In this document: positions 8,563 through 17,070 of the stretch, one piece after another
Position numbering within the stretch: position 1 is the first letter of the stretch
Layout: every line of letters starts with the position of its first letter
From: JAOAHC01 sp964593045
Lineage (GTDB): Bacteria > Bacillota > Clostridia > TANB77 > CAG-465
DNA length: 64,000 bases
Assembly (NCBI GenBank): GCA_964593045.1
Contig: CAZQJQ010000002.1
Coordinates: 10,711-74,710 of the forward strand
Reading direction: 5' to 3'
The notes under the pieces: generated by a model
The model's input: only the letters and a program-made list of their open reading frames with translations
Told to the model about the DNA's origin: nothing
Database searches by the model: none
Translations under genes and position numbers: made by a program

Positions 8563-9921
8563 CTATTTTCTTACTGGGCTATCTTGTTTAATTTGTCTTT
8601 TTTCTTTTTGTAAATTATCAGAATAACCCTTTAACCTATTTATATCACTCTTCATTATAACGTTTTTAGATTTAACCCTACCAAGCTCTTCATCAAATCC
8701 AAATGCCTTTTTATCTTTATCTTTTTTACTAGTACTTGAATCTGGTGCTGAATCAATAGTATTGTTATTAATAGAAGAGGTATAACCTGCTATTTCATTT
8801 GCTTTATCTATATATTCTTGTGCTTTTACATTGTTCCCTTTTTCCATTTCTTCTTCAGCTTTAAATATAAAATTATCAATAACATCTTTTTGTGAATCTA
8901 CTTGTTCGGTCTGTACATCAACCATTTGTTCAGTATTTTGTTCTTGTTTTTTGTCAGCGATGTTTTTGTCATCACCCATTAAACTTTTTTCTTTTTTATC
9001 TGTATATACACCTAATTTTTTCTGTTCTACATTATCATATTCTTGTTTTCTCTGTTGCATAGTAAATAGTTCTTCAATAGTAGGTTCCATATGCTCTAAA
9101 TATATGTTTTCTTTAATTAGTTCACGTTGAAGATTATCAATTTTACTATCATATTCATTAGCAGATATACTTCCATTAGAGTATTTATTGCTAAGTTGTA
9201 TTATTTCTTCATTAATAGCTTCTATTCTATTTTGTACTTTATCATACTTTGCAATACTATTTCCTCTATTTTTTTCAATTTTATATTCTCCACGCATTTC
9301 ATACCTTAAGAAATTAGATTCTTTTTTAGATACTTCTTTATCATCTTGTGATATGTATTTACCAGTCAAAGAATAATATTTACTATCAATTTTTTTAATA
9401 TAGTTTTGATATAGCAAATACTTATTTTCTAATTCTTCATTGCTTGTCCACACTTCATTATTTTTTGCAAGAGATTTATCAACTTCTAATTTTAAGTTAT
9501 AGTATTCTTCAATCATTGCAGCATAAATCATTTTTAAAATTTCTTCTCTTTCATTGTTATAATCTTCATCAGAAAGTCCTTCTTTTTTCTTTAACATATC
9601 ATCTGCCATTTTTTCAGGATCTGATAAATTTTTAGAATTACCACTTGCTACTTTTCTTTTTATTTCATTTTCTGTCTTTTGTTTTTGTTTTCTTTTCTTT
9701 TCTTCAATGTCTTTTTTCATTACTTCCATTTTGGAATAAGTATTTTGTTTTAATGAATTAAAGAATTCCTCTTGTACATCAACTTTAAACTTATTACTAT
9801 TTCTTGCATATCTATCAAGTAATACTTCAGATGCTTGTTCATATGAAGGTTTACTTGATGATTCTCCTCTTCCTTTTAATTCTTCCATTACGTTTTCATA
9901 TTCAGATTTATTTAAATACAT
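8563..9921 (-). CDS. Hypothetical coiled-coil protein
   Basis: 452 residues, highly charged and rich in Lys, Glu, Gln and Asn, with no signal peptide or membrane segment. Long stretches are predicted coiled coil by eye: roughly residues 75-130 (including EEKKRKQKQKTENEIKRK), 190-300 and 350-380. The C-terminus is basic. GGAG precedes the ATG. It is immediately upstream of fba. I do not recognise a family. A cytoplasmic structural or scaffold role is conceivable, but nothing in the sequence proves it. Confidence 0.6.
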   Translation of the reverse strand: MYLNKSEYENVMEELKGRGESSSKPSYEQASEVLLDRYARNSNKFKVDVQEEFFNSLKQNTYSKMEVMKKDIEEKKRKQKQKTENEIKRKVASGNSKNLSDPEKMADDMLKKKEGLSDEDYNNEREEILKMIYAAMIEEYYNLKLEVDKSLAKNNEVWTSNEELENKYLLYQNYIKKIDSKYYSLTGKYISQDDKEVSKKESNFLRYEMRGEYKIEKNRGNSIAKYDKVQNRIEAINEEIIQLSNKYSNGSISANEYDSKIDNLQRELIKENIYLEHMEPTIEELFTMQQRKQEYDNVEQKKLGVYTDKKEKSLMGDDKNIADKKQEQNTEQMVDVQTEQVDSQKDVIDNFIFKAEEEMEKGNNVKAQEYIDKANEIAGYTSSINNNTIDSAPDSSTSKKDKDKKAFGFDEELGRVKSKNVIMKSDINRLKGYSDNLQKEKRQIKQDSPVRK

Positions 9922-10166
9922 TTTTTCATCTCCTCACATATATACAATAATCTTATTCGATCTATATTATAGATTTTATCACTTAAATTATATTATTTCA
10001 ATACTTTTAGTCATTAATGTAATATTTTTATAATTATTAATATACAATATTTATTATATAGTAATAACATACAAAATATTTTCTGCTTTTTTAATTATAT
10101 TTTCAATAATTTTACTCTACATTTTTGTATAAACTATATATTTTCATATTTTTGAAAGGAGTTAAT
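9922..10166. other. Divergent intergenic region
   Basis: About 245 very AT-rich bases between the minus-strand coiled-coil gene and plus-strand asnB. It must hold both promoters, but I see no convincing -35/-10 pair, T-box or other riboswitch fold. Confidence 0.4.
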
Positions 10167-12020
10167 ATGTGTGGTATATGTGGCTATGTAAATTACATGG
10201 AATATATAACTAATGAGAATGAGATTTTAAATATGAATAGTAAACTAAAAAAAAGAGGTCCTGATTCACAAAAGATATATGTAAACAAAAATACAGCATT
10301 TGGTCATTCAAGACTTAGTATTATTGACATTGATAACGGAACACAACCGATGATAAAAAAACATAATGAAAATAATTATGTTATAGTATATAACGGTGAG
10401 ATATATAACACAAAAGAAGTTCGTGATTTACTTATATCTAAAGGTTATTCATTTTTTAGTAACTGTGATACAGAAGTTGTTCTTACTGCATATATAGAAT
10501 TTAGAGAAAATGTAGCTAATATACTAAATGGAATATTTGCATTTGCAATATATGATGAAACTAAAAATACAGTTTTTTTATGTAGAGACCATTTAGGCAT
10601 AAAACCATTATTTTACTCTTTAACAGAAGATAATACATTTATTTTTTCATCGGAAATAAAAGGAATACTAGCCCATTCTAAAGTAGATGCTATAGTTGAT
10701 AAAAATGGCTTATTAGAACTATTTGGTGTTGGTCCTGCACATACTCCAGGTATTACTTACTTTAAAAATATATATGAACTAAAAGCAGGACATTATGCAA
10801 TATTCTCAGAAAAAAAATTACATATACAAAAATATTGGGATCTTACAACAAAACAATGTAACGACACAATAGATGAAGCGGTGGAAAAAATACGATATCT
10901 AGTTACGGATGCCGTAAAAAGGCAATTAATATCTGATGTTGGAGTATCAACTATGTTATCTGGCGGAATTGATTCTAGCATAATAACAATGATTGCAAAA
11001 AAACATTTAGGAACTTTAGATACCTTTTCTATTGATTTTGATAATAACGATAAAAACTTTATGTCAAATGAATATCAAATTTCAAGAGATAGTGATTATG
11101 TAAATATAATGAGAGAATATTTAGATACAAGTCATCATAATATTTTTTTTGATAACACTACATTATTTGAACTTTTGGCCGACTCTATGATAGCAAGAGA
11201 TGTTCCATCTATGGCAGATATAGATTCATCAATGTTTGCATTTTGTAAAAGTATACAAGAATATGGATTTAAAGTATGTCTTTCTGGAGAATGCTCAGAT
11301 GAAATATTTGGTGGATATCCTTGGTATTATAGGGCAAAACTTGCAAATAGCAATACATTTCCTTGGTCATTATCTAAAAAAGAAAGAAATTTAATTACAA
11401 AAAAAGGCCTTTTTAAAGATGGGCAGTTATCAAATTATATTAATTTTAGGTATAACGAAACACTTAGTAATGTTAAACATAAAGATGATTTGGATTTTTT
11501 TGAAAATAGATTTAGAAATATAACATACCTAACCGTTAAATGGTTTATGAATACACTAGTAGAAAGAACAGACAGAATGTCGATGTCTAATTCACTTGAA
11601 GTAAGAGTACCATATGCTGACTTTAGAATATTTGATTATGTATATAACTTGCCAGCAAAGTATAAACTTGGAATAAATGATATATCGGATGAAGTAACCG
11701 AGAAAAACTTACTCAGACTAGCTTTTGAAAAAGATATTCCAAATGAGATTATACATAGAAAAAAATCCCCTTTTCCAAAAACATATGATCCAAAATATTT
11801 AAATTTAGTAGAAAATGAAATATTAAATATATTAAAGAATAAAAAATCAAAAATTGTACAGATTGTACAAAAAGAATATATAATAGATACAATCAATCAA
11901 AATGGAAAAAATTTAAAAGAAAATTGGTTTGGTCAGTTAATGACATATCCTCAAACACTTGCATATTTAATTCAAATAGAATATTGGTTAAATATATATA
12001 ACATAGAATTAGATATATAA
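10167..12020 (+). CDS. asnB: Asparagine synthetase (glutamine-hydrolysing)
   Basis: 617 residues. It makes asparagine from aspartate, ATP and glutamine. The start at 10167 places Cys at position 2 (MCGICGY), the nucleophile of class II glutaminase domains, and AAAGGAG lies 6 nt upstream; an upstream in-frame start at 10125 would bury this Cys. The glutaminase domain spans about 1-210 (SRLSIID, YNGEIYN, CRDHLGIKPL). The synthetase domain follows, with the ATP pyrophosphatase loop SGGIDSS and later SGECSDEIFGGYP. It is a single-gene unit with a terminator just downstream. Length is normal for AsnB. Confidence 0.95.
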   Translation: MCGICGYVNYMEYITNENEILNMNSKLKKRGPDSQKIYVNKNTAFGHSRLSIIDIDNGTQPMIKKHNENNYVIVYNGEIYNTKEVRDLLISKGYSFFSNCDTEVVLTAYIEFRENVANILNGIFAFAIYDETKNTVFLCRDHLGIKPLFYSLTEDNTFIFSSEIKGILAHSKVDAIVDKNGLLELFGVGPAHTPGITYFKNIYELKAGHYAIFSEKKLHIQKYWDLTTKQCNDTIDEAVEKIRYLVTDAVKRQLISDVGVSTMLSGGIDSSIITMIAKKHLGTLDTFSIDFDNNDKNFMSNEYQISRDSDYVNIMREYLDTSHHNIFFDNTTLFELLADSMIARDVPSMADIDSSMFAFCKSIQEYGFKVCLSGECSDEIFGGYPWYYRAKLANSNTFPWSLSKKERNLITKKGLFKDGQLSNYINFRYNETLSNVKHKDDLDFFENRFRNITYLTVKWFMNTLVERTDRMSMSNSLEVRVPYADFRIFDYVYNLPAKYKLGINDISDEVTEKNLLRLAFEKDIPNEIIHRKKSPFPKTYDPKYLNLVENEILNILKNKKSKIVQIVQKEYIIDTINQNGKNLKENWFGQLMTYPQTLAYLIQIEYWLNIYNIELDI

Positions 12021-12027
12021 AAAAAAG

Positions 12028-12058
12028 GAGTATATACATAATAACGTATATACTCTTT
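12028..12058 (+). terminator. Terminator between asnB and the membrane-protein operon
   Basis: A perfect 10-bp stem (GAGTATATAC at 12028-12037, GTATATACTC at 12046-12055) with an 8-base loop. The T-run on the plus strand is short; on the minus strand the stem is followed by CTTTTTTT, so it probably also serves the convergent operon ending at 12075. Confidence 0.7.
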
Positions 12059-12074
12059 AAATTTAACAATGTCA

Positions 12075-12392
12075 TTACATCATATCTCTTCTATCTTTTA
12101 CCTTTATCATCCTTCTTCTTTTTTTGTTTTCATACATTGGTCGTAAAACAACAACCAAAGAAAAAATAAGCATAACGATAGAAACCACTATTCCTGTTGG
12201 TATGTATACCCACACATACATTGCATCTGCTCCATCTCTTCTTGCAAAAAAATGTGCAAAAACAAAACCAACAAATGAAACGAATGAAGAAAACAGTAAA
12301 ATCTTTCTTGCTAGTTTTTCTTCCATAAGTTTCTCAGAAATCGAACCAACTAACAGTAATATTAGGCACAGACAAAATAATTCTTCAGTCAT
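12075..12392 (-). CDS. Small multi-pass membrane protein, third gene of operon
   Basis: 105 residues with up to three hydrophobic segments (about 4-17, 30-48 and 60-83) and a very basic tail (KKRRRMIKVKDRR). Not recognised. The start at 12392 overlaps the stop of the preceding gene in ATGACTGA, implying translational coupling, and AAGGAG lies upstream. A start at 12416 would place the ribosome site inside the gene. Codon use is visibly less AT-rich than in the flanking housekeeping genes. Confidence 0.65.
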   Translation of the reverse strand: MTEELFCLCLILLLVGSISEKLMEEKLARKILLFSSFVSFVGFVFAHFFARRDGADAMYVWVYIPTGIVVSIVMLIFSLVVVLRPMYENKKRRRMIKVKDRRDMM

Positions 12393-12711
12393 TTTCTTTT
12401 TTCTCCTTATCATCACATGTCATTATTACCTTCTGATTATGTTCAAAAACAAAGTCCAATTGCTCATCTTCTTCTTTTACTTGATTTTTTTCTTTCTCAA
12501 ATGTAAAATTGAAATCGTCTATATCTGCCTTGTCTACTGAAGATTTGTCTGCTGAATTTTGGCTTGTTTCTTTGTCACTTTCCATAATGTATGGAAAAAG
12601 TTCATGTCCTCTGTACTTCTTATTCTTCAAAGAAATTATAATAAAATATAATGCCATAAAAATAAAGACACAAACGCCAAATCCAATTACAGCAAACATA
12701 AAGTCAGTCAT
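12385..12711 (-). CDS. Small membrane-anchored acidic protein, second gene of operon
   Basis: 108 residues: one membrane segment near 6-27, then a hydrophilic, Asp/Glu/Ser-rich tail (for example EKEKNQVKEEDEQLD) without obvious fold. AAAGGAG precedes the ATG. It lies between the other two small membrane-protein genes of a three-gene unit. Function unknown. Confidence 0.65.
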   Translation of the reverse strand: MTDFMFAVIGFGVCVFIFMALYFIIISLKNKKYRGHELFPYIMESDKETSQNSADKSSVDKADIDDFNFTFEKEKNQVKEEDEQLDFVFEHNQKVIMTCDDKEKKEND

Positions 12712-12713
12712 AA

Positions 12714-12929
12714 CTATTCTCCTTTCAACTTTAATCTAGTTTTTGATTTTTCTTCTGACTGTACATTGCTGACTAAAAAAATGACAAGTCCTGCAATCAC
12801 AAGACAAATTCCTGAGATTCGGACAATGAATATAGGTTTTGTGAAAATCAAAACCAATAACAGAAAAAAAGAAAAAGTATAGAATGTCAAAAGTATTCTT
12901 GTTGCTTCTTTACATATGAATTTTTTCAT
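12714..12929 (-). CDS. Small two-helix membrane protein, first gene of operon
   Basis: 71 residues beginning MKKFICKEATR, with two membrane segments (about 10-31 and 34-53) and a charged C-terminus. The start at 12929 is set by GGAGG 7-8 nt upstream. It is first of three small membrane-protein genes and is preceded by a near-consensus promoter at 12982-13010. Not recognised. Confidence 0.65.
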   Translation of the reverse strand: MKKFICKEATRILLTFYTFSFFLLLVLIFTKPIFIVRISGICLVIAGLVIFLVSNVQSEEKSKTRLKLKGE

Positions 12930-12981
12930 ATGTACACCTCCCAAAATATTAATTTTTTTTTATTATTGTCAATATGTATAT

Positions 12982-13010
12982 ATTTTAACATAGAAAAATG
13001 ATATAGTCAA
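12982..13010 (-). promoter_or_regulatory. Promoter of the small membrane-protein operon
   Basis: On the minus strand TTGACT, a 17-nt spacer and TAAAAT, close to sigma-A consensus. The -35 hexamer lies in the loop and stem of the hairpin at 12996-13026, so the promoter overlaps the terminator of the HD-domain gene. Confidence 0.65.
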
Positions 13011-13026
13011 TAAAACTATATCATTT
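12991..13026 (-). terminator. Terminator of the HD-domain gene
   Basis: An 11-bp perfect stem (AAATGATATAG at 12996-13006, CTATATCATTT at 13016-13026), followed on the minus strand by TTCT. It overlaps the -35 region of the next operon, leaving no spacer between the two transcription units. Confidence 0.6.
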
Positions 13027-13087
13027 ACATAATTTTTATATAATTTTGTATTAATTTATATTATTTAAATAATATTATTATTAAATT

Positions 13088-13675
13088 CTATATTATGTTT
13101 ATATCGGATTTTTCTTTTTTATTTAGACTCTTTATTCTAAGCAACAATTCATTTTTTATATTATCTAACACTTCAATTCGTTTTGATACTTTATCTGGGC
13201 GATGAGCTTTAGCATCTGCATATTGCATTCTTAATAATCTTATATATTTATTTAGATCCTTATTTTCTACATTATCTAAATCTATCATTGTATCATGATT
13301 TTTTATTAAGAATAAAATTTCATCAGATTCTTCTTTATCTACACTTAACCTTTCAAGTATTTTTTTAGACATTAAATATGATACTTCAGCATGTCCATGA
13401 AAATGTCTTATTTCCTCATCTTGATATGAATGAGGTTTACCTATATCATGAAGTAAAAGTGCCAAACGTAATATGTGATCTTTAGGACTATTTTCAAGCG
13501 CTAATATAGTATGATTAAAAACATCTAAATGGTGATGTGGGTGATTATGCATAAAACCAATCATATCACCAATTTCAGGAATTATTTCTAATATTTTTTT
13601 AATATTTTTTTCGTTTTCTAACTCATCTTTTATATTATCACTCTGAATCAGGTTTTTTAACCAACTATTTTCCAT
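13088..13675 (-). CDS. HD-domain phosphohydrolase
   Basis: 195 residues. HD metal-binding residues are clear: HHHLDVFNHTI, the central LLLHDIGKP, then HFHGHAE and NHD. The layout matches the HD domain found with CCA-adding enzymes, which hydrolyses phosphate esters of nucleotides or tRNA ends, but no nucleotidyltransferase domain is attached. It follows gatB by 19 bases and probably ends the gatCAB operon. Substrate unknown. Confidence 0.85.
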   Translation of the reverse strand: MENSWLKNLIQSDNIKDELENEKNIKKILEIIPEIGDMIGFMHNHPHHHLDVFNHTILALENSPKDHILRLALLLHDIGKPHSYQDEEIRHFHGHAEVSYLMSKKILERLSVDKEESDEILFLIKNHDTMIDLDNVENKDLNKYIRLLRMQYADAKAHRPDKVSKRIEVLDNIKNELLLRIKSLNKKEKSDINII

Positions 13676-13694
13676 AATACAGTCCTTTATTTTT

Positions 13695-15128
13695 CTATTT
13701 ACTTAGAATTTCAATCAGTAATTTATTTATAATCTGAGGATTAGCTTTACCTTTTGATTCTTTCATAATTTGTCCTACTAAAAATCCTATTGCTTTATCT
13801 TTTCCTGCTTTGTAATCTGCTACAGATTGTGGATTTTCCAAAACCACTTTCTCAACCATTTCTTTTATAGCAGATTCATCTGTTATCTGTACAAGTCCTT
13901 TTTCTTTTACAATTTCTTCAGCATCTTTTCCTGTTTCAAACATATCTATAAAGACTTTTTTAGCAATTGCAGAACTTATTACCCCTTTATCAGTTAATAT
14001 TACTAATTTAGCTAAATTTTGGGGAGTTACTTTTGAATTACTTATTGTTATTTCTGATTCGTTTAACATTTTAGCAAAATCACTCATAATCCAGTTTGAA
14101 ACTGCTTTTGGATTATTACATATTGAAACTGTTTTTTCAAAGAATTCAGCCAATTCTTTTGATGAAGTTATTTGTTCACTATCATATTCTGGAAGATTGA
14201 ATTCGCTCATATATCTTTCCTTCTTTATATGTGGTAATTCTGGTAAATTGTTTTTTATATTCTCTATGTATTCATCACTTAGAACTATAGGGGCAAGATC
14301 CGGTTCAGGAAAATATCTATAATCATTTGCATCTTCTTTTGAACGCATTGCATATCCATAACCTTTATCATCATCCCATCTTCTTGTTTCTTGATATATT
14401 ACTCCACCATTTTCAATTTCATTTATTTGTCTATCAATCTCAAATTTTATGGATCTTTCAATTGACTTAAATGAATTTAAATTTTTAGTTTCTGTTCTTG
14501 TACCAAACTTAGTTTGGCCTTTAGGTCTTACAGATAAATTAACATCACATCTAAGTGAACCTTCTTGCATTTTACAATCAGATACTTCTAAGTATTCAAG
14601 TATTGATTTTAGTGTTTGCATATACATTACAGCTTCTTCAGCTGATCTCATATCAGGTTCAGATACTATCTCTATTAAAGGAACGGCACATCTATTCATA
14701 TCAACTAATGTATCTCCTGTATATGGATCATGTATTAATTTTCCTGCATCTTCTTCTATATGTATTCTTGTTATTCCTACTCTTTTTGTTTTATCTCCAA
14801 CTTTAAAATCTAAATATCCACCTATACAAAGTGGTAAATCATACTGTGATGTTTGATATGCTTTTGGTAAATCAGGATAAAAATAATTTTTCCTATCTTG
14901 TTTTGAAAATCTAGATATTTTACAGTTTGTAGCAAGTCCAGCTTTAGTTGCATATTCTACTACTTTACCATTTAATACTGGTAATACTCCTGGCATTCCT
15001 GTACATATAGGGCAACAATGAGTATTAGGATCTGAACCAAATTCTGTAGAACATCCACAATACATTTTAGATTTTGTTGCAAGTTCAGCATGTACTTCAA
15101 GTCCAATAACTACTTCATATTCTTTCAT
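13695..15128 (-). CDS. gatB: Asp-tRNA(Asn)/Glu-tRNA(Gln) amidotransferase subunit B
   Basis: 477 residues. It is the tRNA-binding and kinase subunit of GatCAB, which converts Glu-tRNA(Gln) and/or Asp-tRNA(Asn) to the amidated forms. Family marks: VIGLEVHAEL at the N-terminus, a Cys set (CGCSTEFG, CCPIC), RKNYFYPDLPK and RYFPEPDL, with a YqeY-like C-terminal tail domain from about residue 330. AGGGGGT precedes the ATG. Part of gatC-gatA-gatB, 11 bases after gatA. Confidence 0.97.
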   Translation of the reverse strand: MKEYEVVIGLEVHAELATKSKMYCGCSTEFGSDPNTHCCPICTGMPGVLPVLNGKVVEYATKAGLATNCKISRFSKQDRKNYFYPDLPKAYQTSQYDLPLCIGGYLDFKVGDKTKRVGITRIHIEEDAGKLIHDPYTGDTLVDMNRCAVPLIEIVSEPDMRSAEEAVMYMQTLKSILEYLEVSDCKMQEGSLRCDVNLSVRPKGQTKFGTRTETKNLNSFKSIERSIKFEIDRQINEIENGGVIYQETRRWDDDKGYGYAMRSKEDANDYRYFPEPDLAPIVLSDEYIENIKNNLPELPHIKKERYMSEFNLPEYDSEQITSSKELAEFFEKTVSICNNPKAVSNWIMSDFAKMLNESEITISNSKVTPQNLAKLVILTDKGVISSAIAKKVFIDMFETGKDAEEIVKEKGLVQITDESAIKEMVEKVVLENPQSVADYKAGKDKAIGFLVGQIMKESKGKANPQIINKLLIEILSK

Positions 15129-15139
15129 ACTCTTACCCC

Positions 15140-16603
15140 CTATTTTATTTCTGGTTTCATATTATGAAACTCAGTATTTTGTTCATATGTATATGCTACT
15201 TGTAGCAATTTTTCTTCTCCAAATGATGGAGCTATAAACTGAAGTCCAATTGGAAGACCTGATTTATCAAAGCCACCAGGCACTGATATTCCAGGAAGTC
15301 CAGCTATATTTACAGGAACTGTAAATATGTCTTCTAAATACATTTCTACTGGATTTTCAGTTTTTTCACCAAATTTAAATGCTGTATTTGGTGTTGTCGG
15401 TATCATTATAACATCAAATGTTTCAAATGCTTTTTTGAAATCATTTATTATTAGTGTTCTTACTTGTTGTGCTCGTTTATAATACGCATCATAATAACCT
15501 GCTGAAAGGACATATGTACCAAGCATAATTCTTCTTTTTACTTCAGTACCAAATCCTTCTGTTCTTGAAGTTTTATATAAATCTATTAAGTCATCAAAAT
15601 CTTTAGCTCTATGTCCATATTTTATTCCATCATATCTACCAAGATTTGATGAAGCTTCAGCTGTAGCAATTATATAATATGTTGCAAGTGAATATTTAAT
15701 ATAATCAAGTGAAACATCCTCTACTGTAGCACCTAATTTTTTTAAAACTTGAACACTATTTTCAAACGCATCCTTAACATCTGAGTTTATGCCTTCTCCT
15801 AAAAATTTATTTGGAACACCTATTTTCATTCCTGATACATCATTTTTAAGTGACTTTGTATAATCTGGATATTCAATATTTGCAGATGTTGTATCTAATT
15901 TATCATGTCCAGATATTGCATTTAAAAGAATTGCTGCATCTTCTACTGTTTTAGCAAATGGTCCTACTTGATCAAGAGATGATGCGTATGCTATAACACC
16001 GTATCTTGAAACTAGACCATATGTTGGTTTTAAACCAACTACAGAACATAAAGAGGCTGGTTGTCTAATAGAACCACCTGTATCTGTACCAAGAGCACCA
16101 AACGCCATATCAGCTGATACACAAGCAGCACTACCACCACTAGAACCTCCTGGAACTCTTGATAAATCCCATGGATTACAAGTATTTTTAAAATATGATG
16201 TTGCTGTAGAAGAACCCATTGCAAACTCATCCATATTTGTTTTTCCTATCATTATAGCACCATTATCTTCTAAGTTTTTCATAACTGTTGCAGTATATGG
16301 TGGTATAAAATTTTCAAGCATTCTTGATGAACATGTTGTTTTTATTCCCTTTGTACAAATAATATCCTTTATAGCAATTGGTACACCACCAAGCATTCCG
16401 ATATCCTCGCCATTATCTAATTTTTTTTGAAGCATCTCTGCTCTTGCATATGCATATTCTTTTGTTATAGTAACATATGCTTGTACACTTGGTTCAATGT
16501 CCTCGATTCTTTTATATACATCATCTAATACTTCTTTTATACTAACCTCTTTACTTTTTATTTTTTCTGAAATTTCAGCTATTGTAAGACTAAATAAATT
16601 CAT
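15140..16603 (-). CDS. gatA: Asp/Glu-tRNA amidotransferase subunit A (amidase)
   Basis: 487 residues, glutaminase subunit of GatCAB. The amidase-signature catalytic Ser-cisSer-Lys triad is present: Lys in GVPIAIKDI, Ser in GGSSGGSAA and the nucleophilic Ser in GTDTGGSIRQPA. Released ammonia is channelled to GatB. Normal length, with RBS GGTGAG. It lies 10 bases after gatC. Confidence 0.97.
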   Translation of the reverse strand: MNLFSLTIAEISEKIKSKEVSIKEVLDDVYKRIEDIEPSVQAYVTITKEYAYARAEMLQKKLDNGEDIGMLGGVPIAIKDIICTKGIKTTCSSRMLENFIPPYTATVMKNLEDNGAIMIGKTNMDEFAMGSSTATSYFKNTCNPWDLSRVPGGSSGGSAACVSADMAFGALGTDTGGSIRQPASLCSVVGLKPTYGLVSRYGVIAYASSLDQVGPFAKTVEDAAILLNAISGHDKLDTTSANIEYPDYTKSLKNDVSGMKIGVPNKFLGEGINSDVKDAFENSVQVLKKLGATVEDVSLDYIKYSLATYYIIATAEASSNLGRYDGIKYGHRAKDFDDLIDLYKTSRTEGFGTEVKRRIMLGTYVLSAGYYDAYYKRAQQVRTLIINDFKKAFETFDVIMIPTTPNTAFKFGEKTENPVEMYLEDIFTVPVNIAGLPGISVPGGFDKSGLPIGLQFIAPSFGEEKLLQVAYTYEQNTEFHNMKPEIK

Positions 16604-16613
16604 AAACTCACCT

Positions 16614-16901
16614 CTACTCTACTACTTTTGGAACACTAATACAACCAGCTTCTTTTGTTGGAGCATTAGTAAATAGTTCTTCTCTATCATATGAAGGTTC
16701 AACCTTATCTTCTCTAAATACATTTTGTATTTTTAAAATATGAGCTGTAGGCTCAATCCCTTCTACGTTTATTTCAGATAAAGTATTTGCAAAATCTACT
16801 ATACTAGATAAATCATTAGCATATTTTAAAACTTCTTCATCTGTTAGTTTTAGTCTTGATAAATTAGCAATATGTTTTACTTCTTCTTTTGATATACTCA
16901 T
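16614..16901 (-). CDS. gatC: Asp/Glu-tRNA amidotransferase subunit C
   Basis: 95 residues beginning MSISKEEVKHIANLSRLKL, the usual GatC N-terminus. GatC wraps the A and B subunits and stabilises the complex. The start at 16901 is chosen because AGGAGG lies 9 nt upstream; the ATG three codons earlier directly abuts that ribosome site. First gene of the gatCAB operon, separated from lysS by a terminator. Confidence 0.95.
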   Translation of the reverse strand: MSISKEEVKHIANLSRLKLTDEEVLKYANDLSSIVDFANTLSEINVEGIEPTAHILKIQNVFREDKVEPSYDREELFTNAPTKEAGCISVPKVVE

Positions 16902-16966
16902 AATGTTCATCCTCCTTTAACAATATCTAAAATTATATATCATAGCCGTCTTAAAATCAAGTAAAA

Positions 16967-16996
16967 TAATAAAAGAAACAGAAAAAACTGTTTCTT
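16967..16996 (-). terminator. Terminator of the lysS transcription unit
   Basis: AAGAAACAG at 16973-16981 pairs perfectly with CTGTTTCTT at 16988-16996 around six A. On the minus strand it is followed by TTATTATTTT. It separates lysS from gatCAB. Confidence 0.7.
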
Positions 16997-17070
16997 AATT
17001 TAACTATGTTTCAAGAATAAATAATAATTTTTAACTAATTAGCTTTTAATACTTATTAAAACTCATTAAG

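Noticed and set aside
9922..10166. T-box or other riboswitch upstream of asnB
   Set aside because: No T-box sequence, specifier stem or antiterminator pairing can be seen in this AT-rich stretch.
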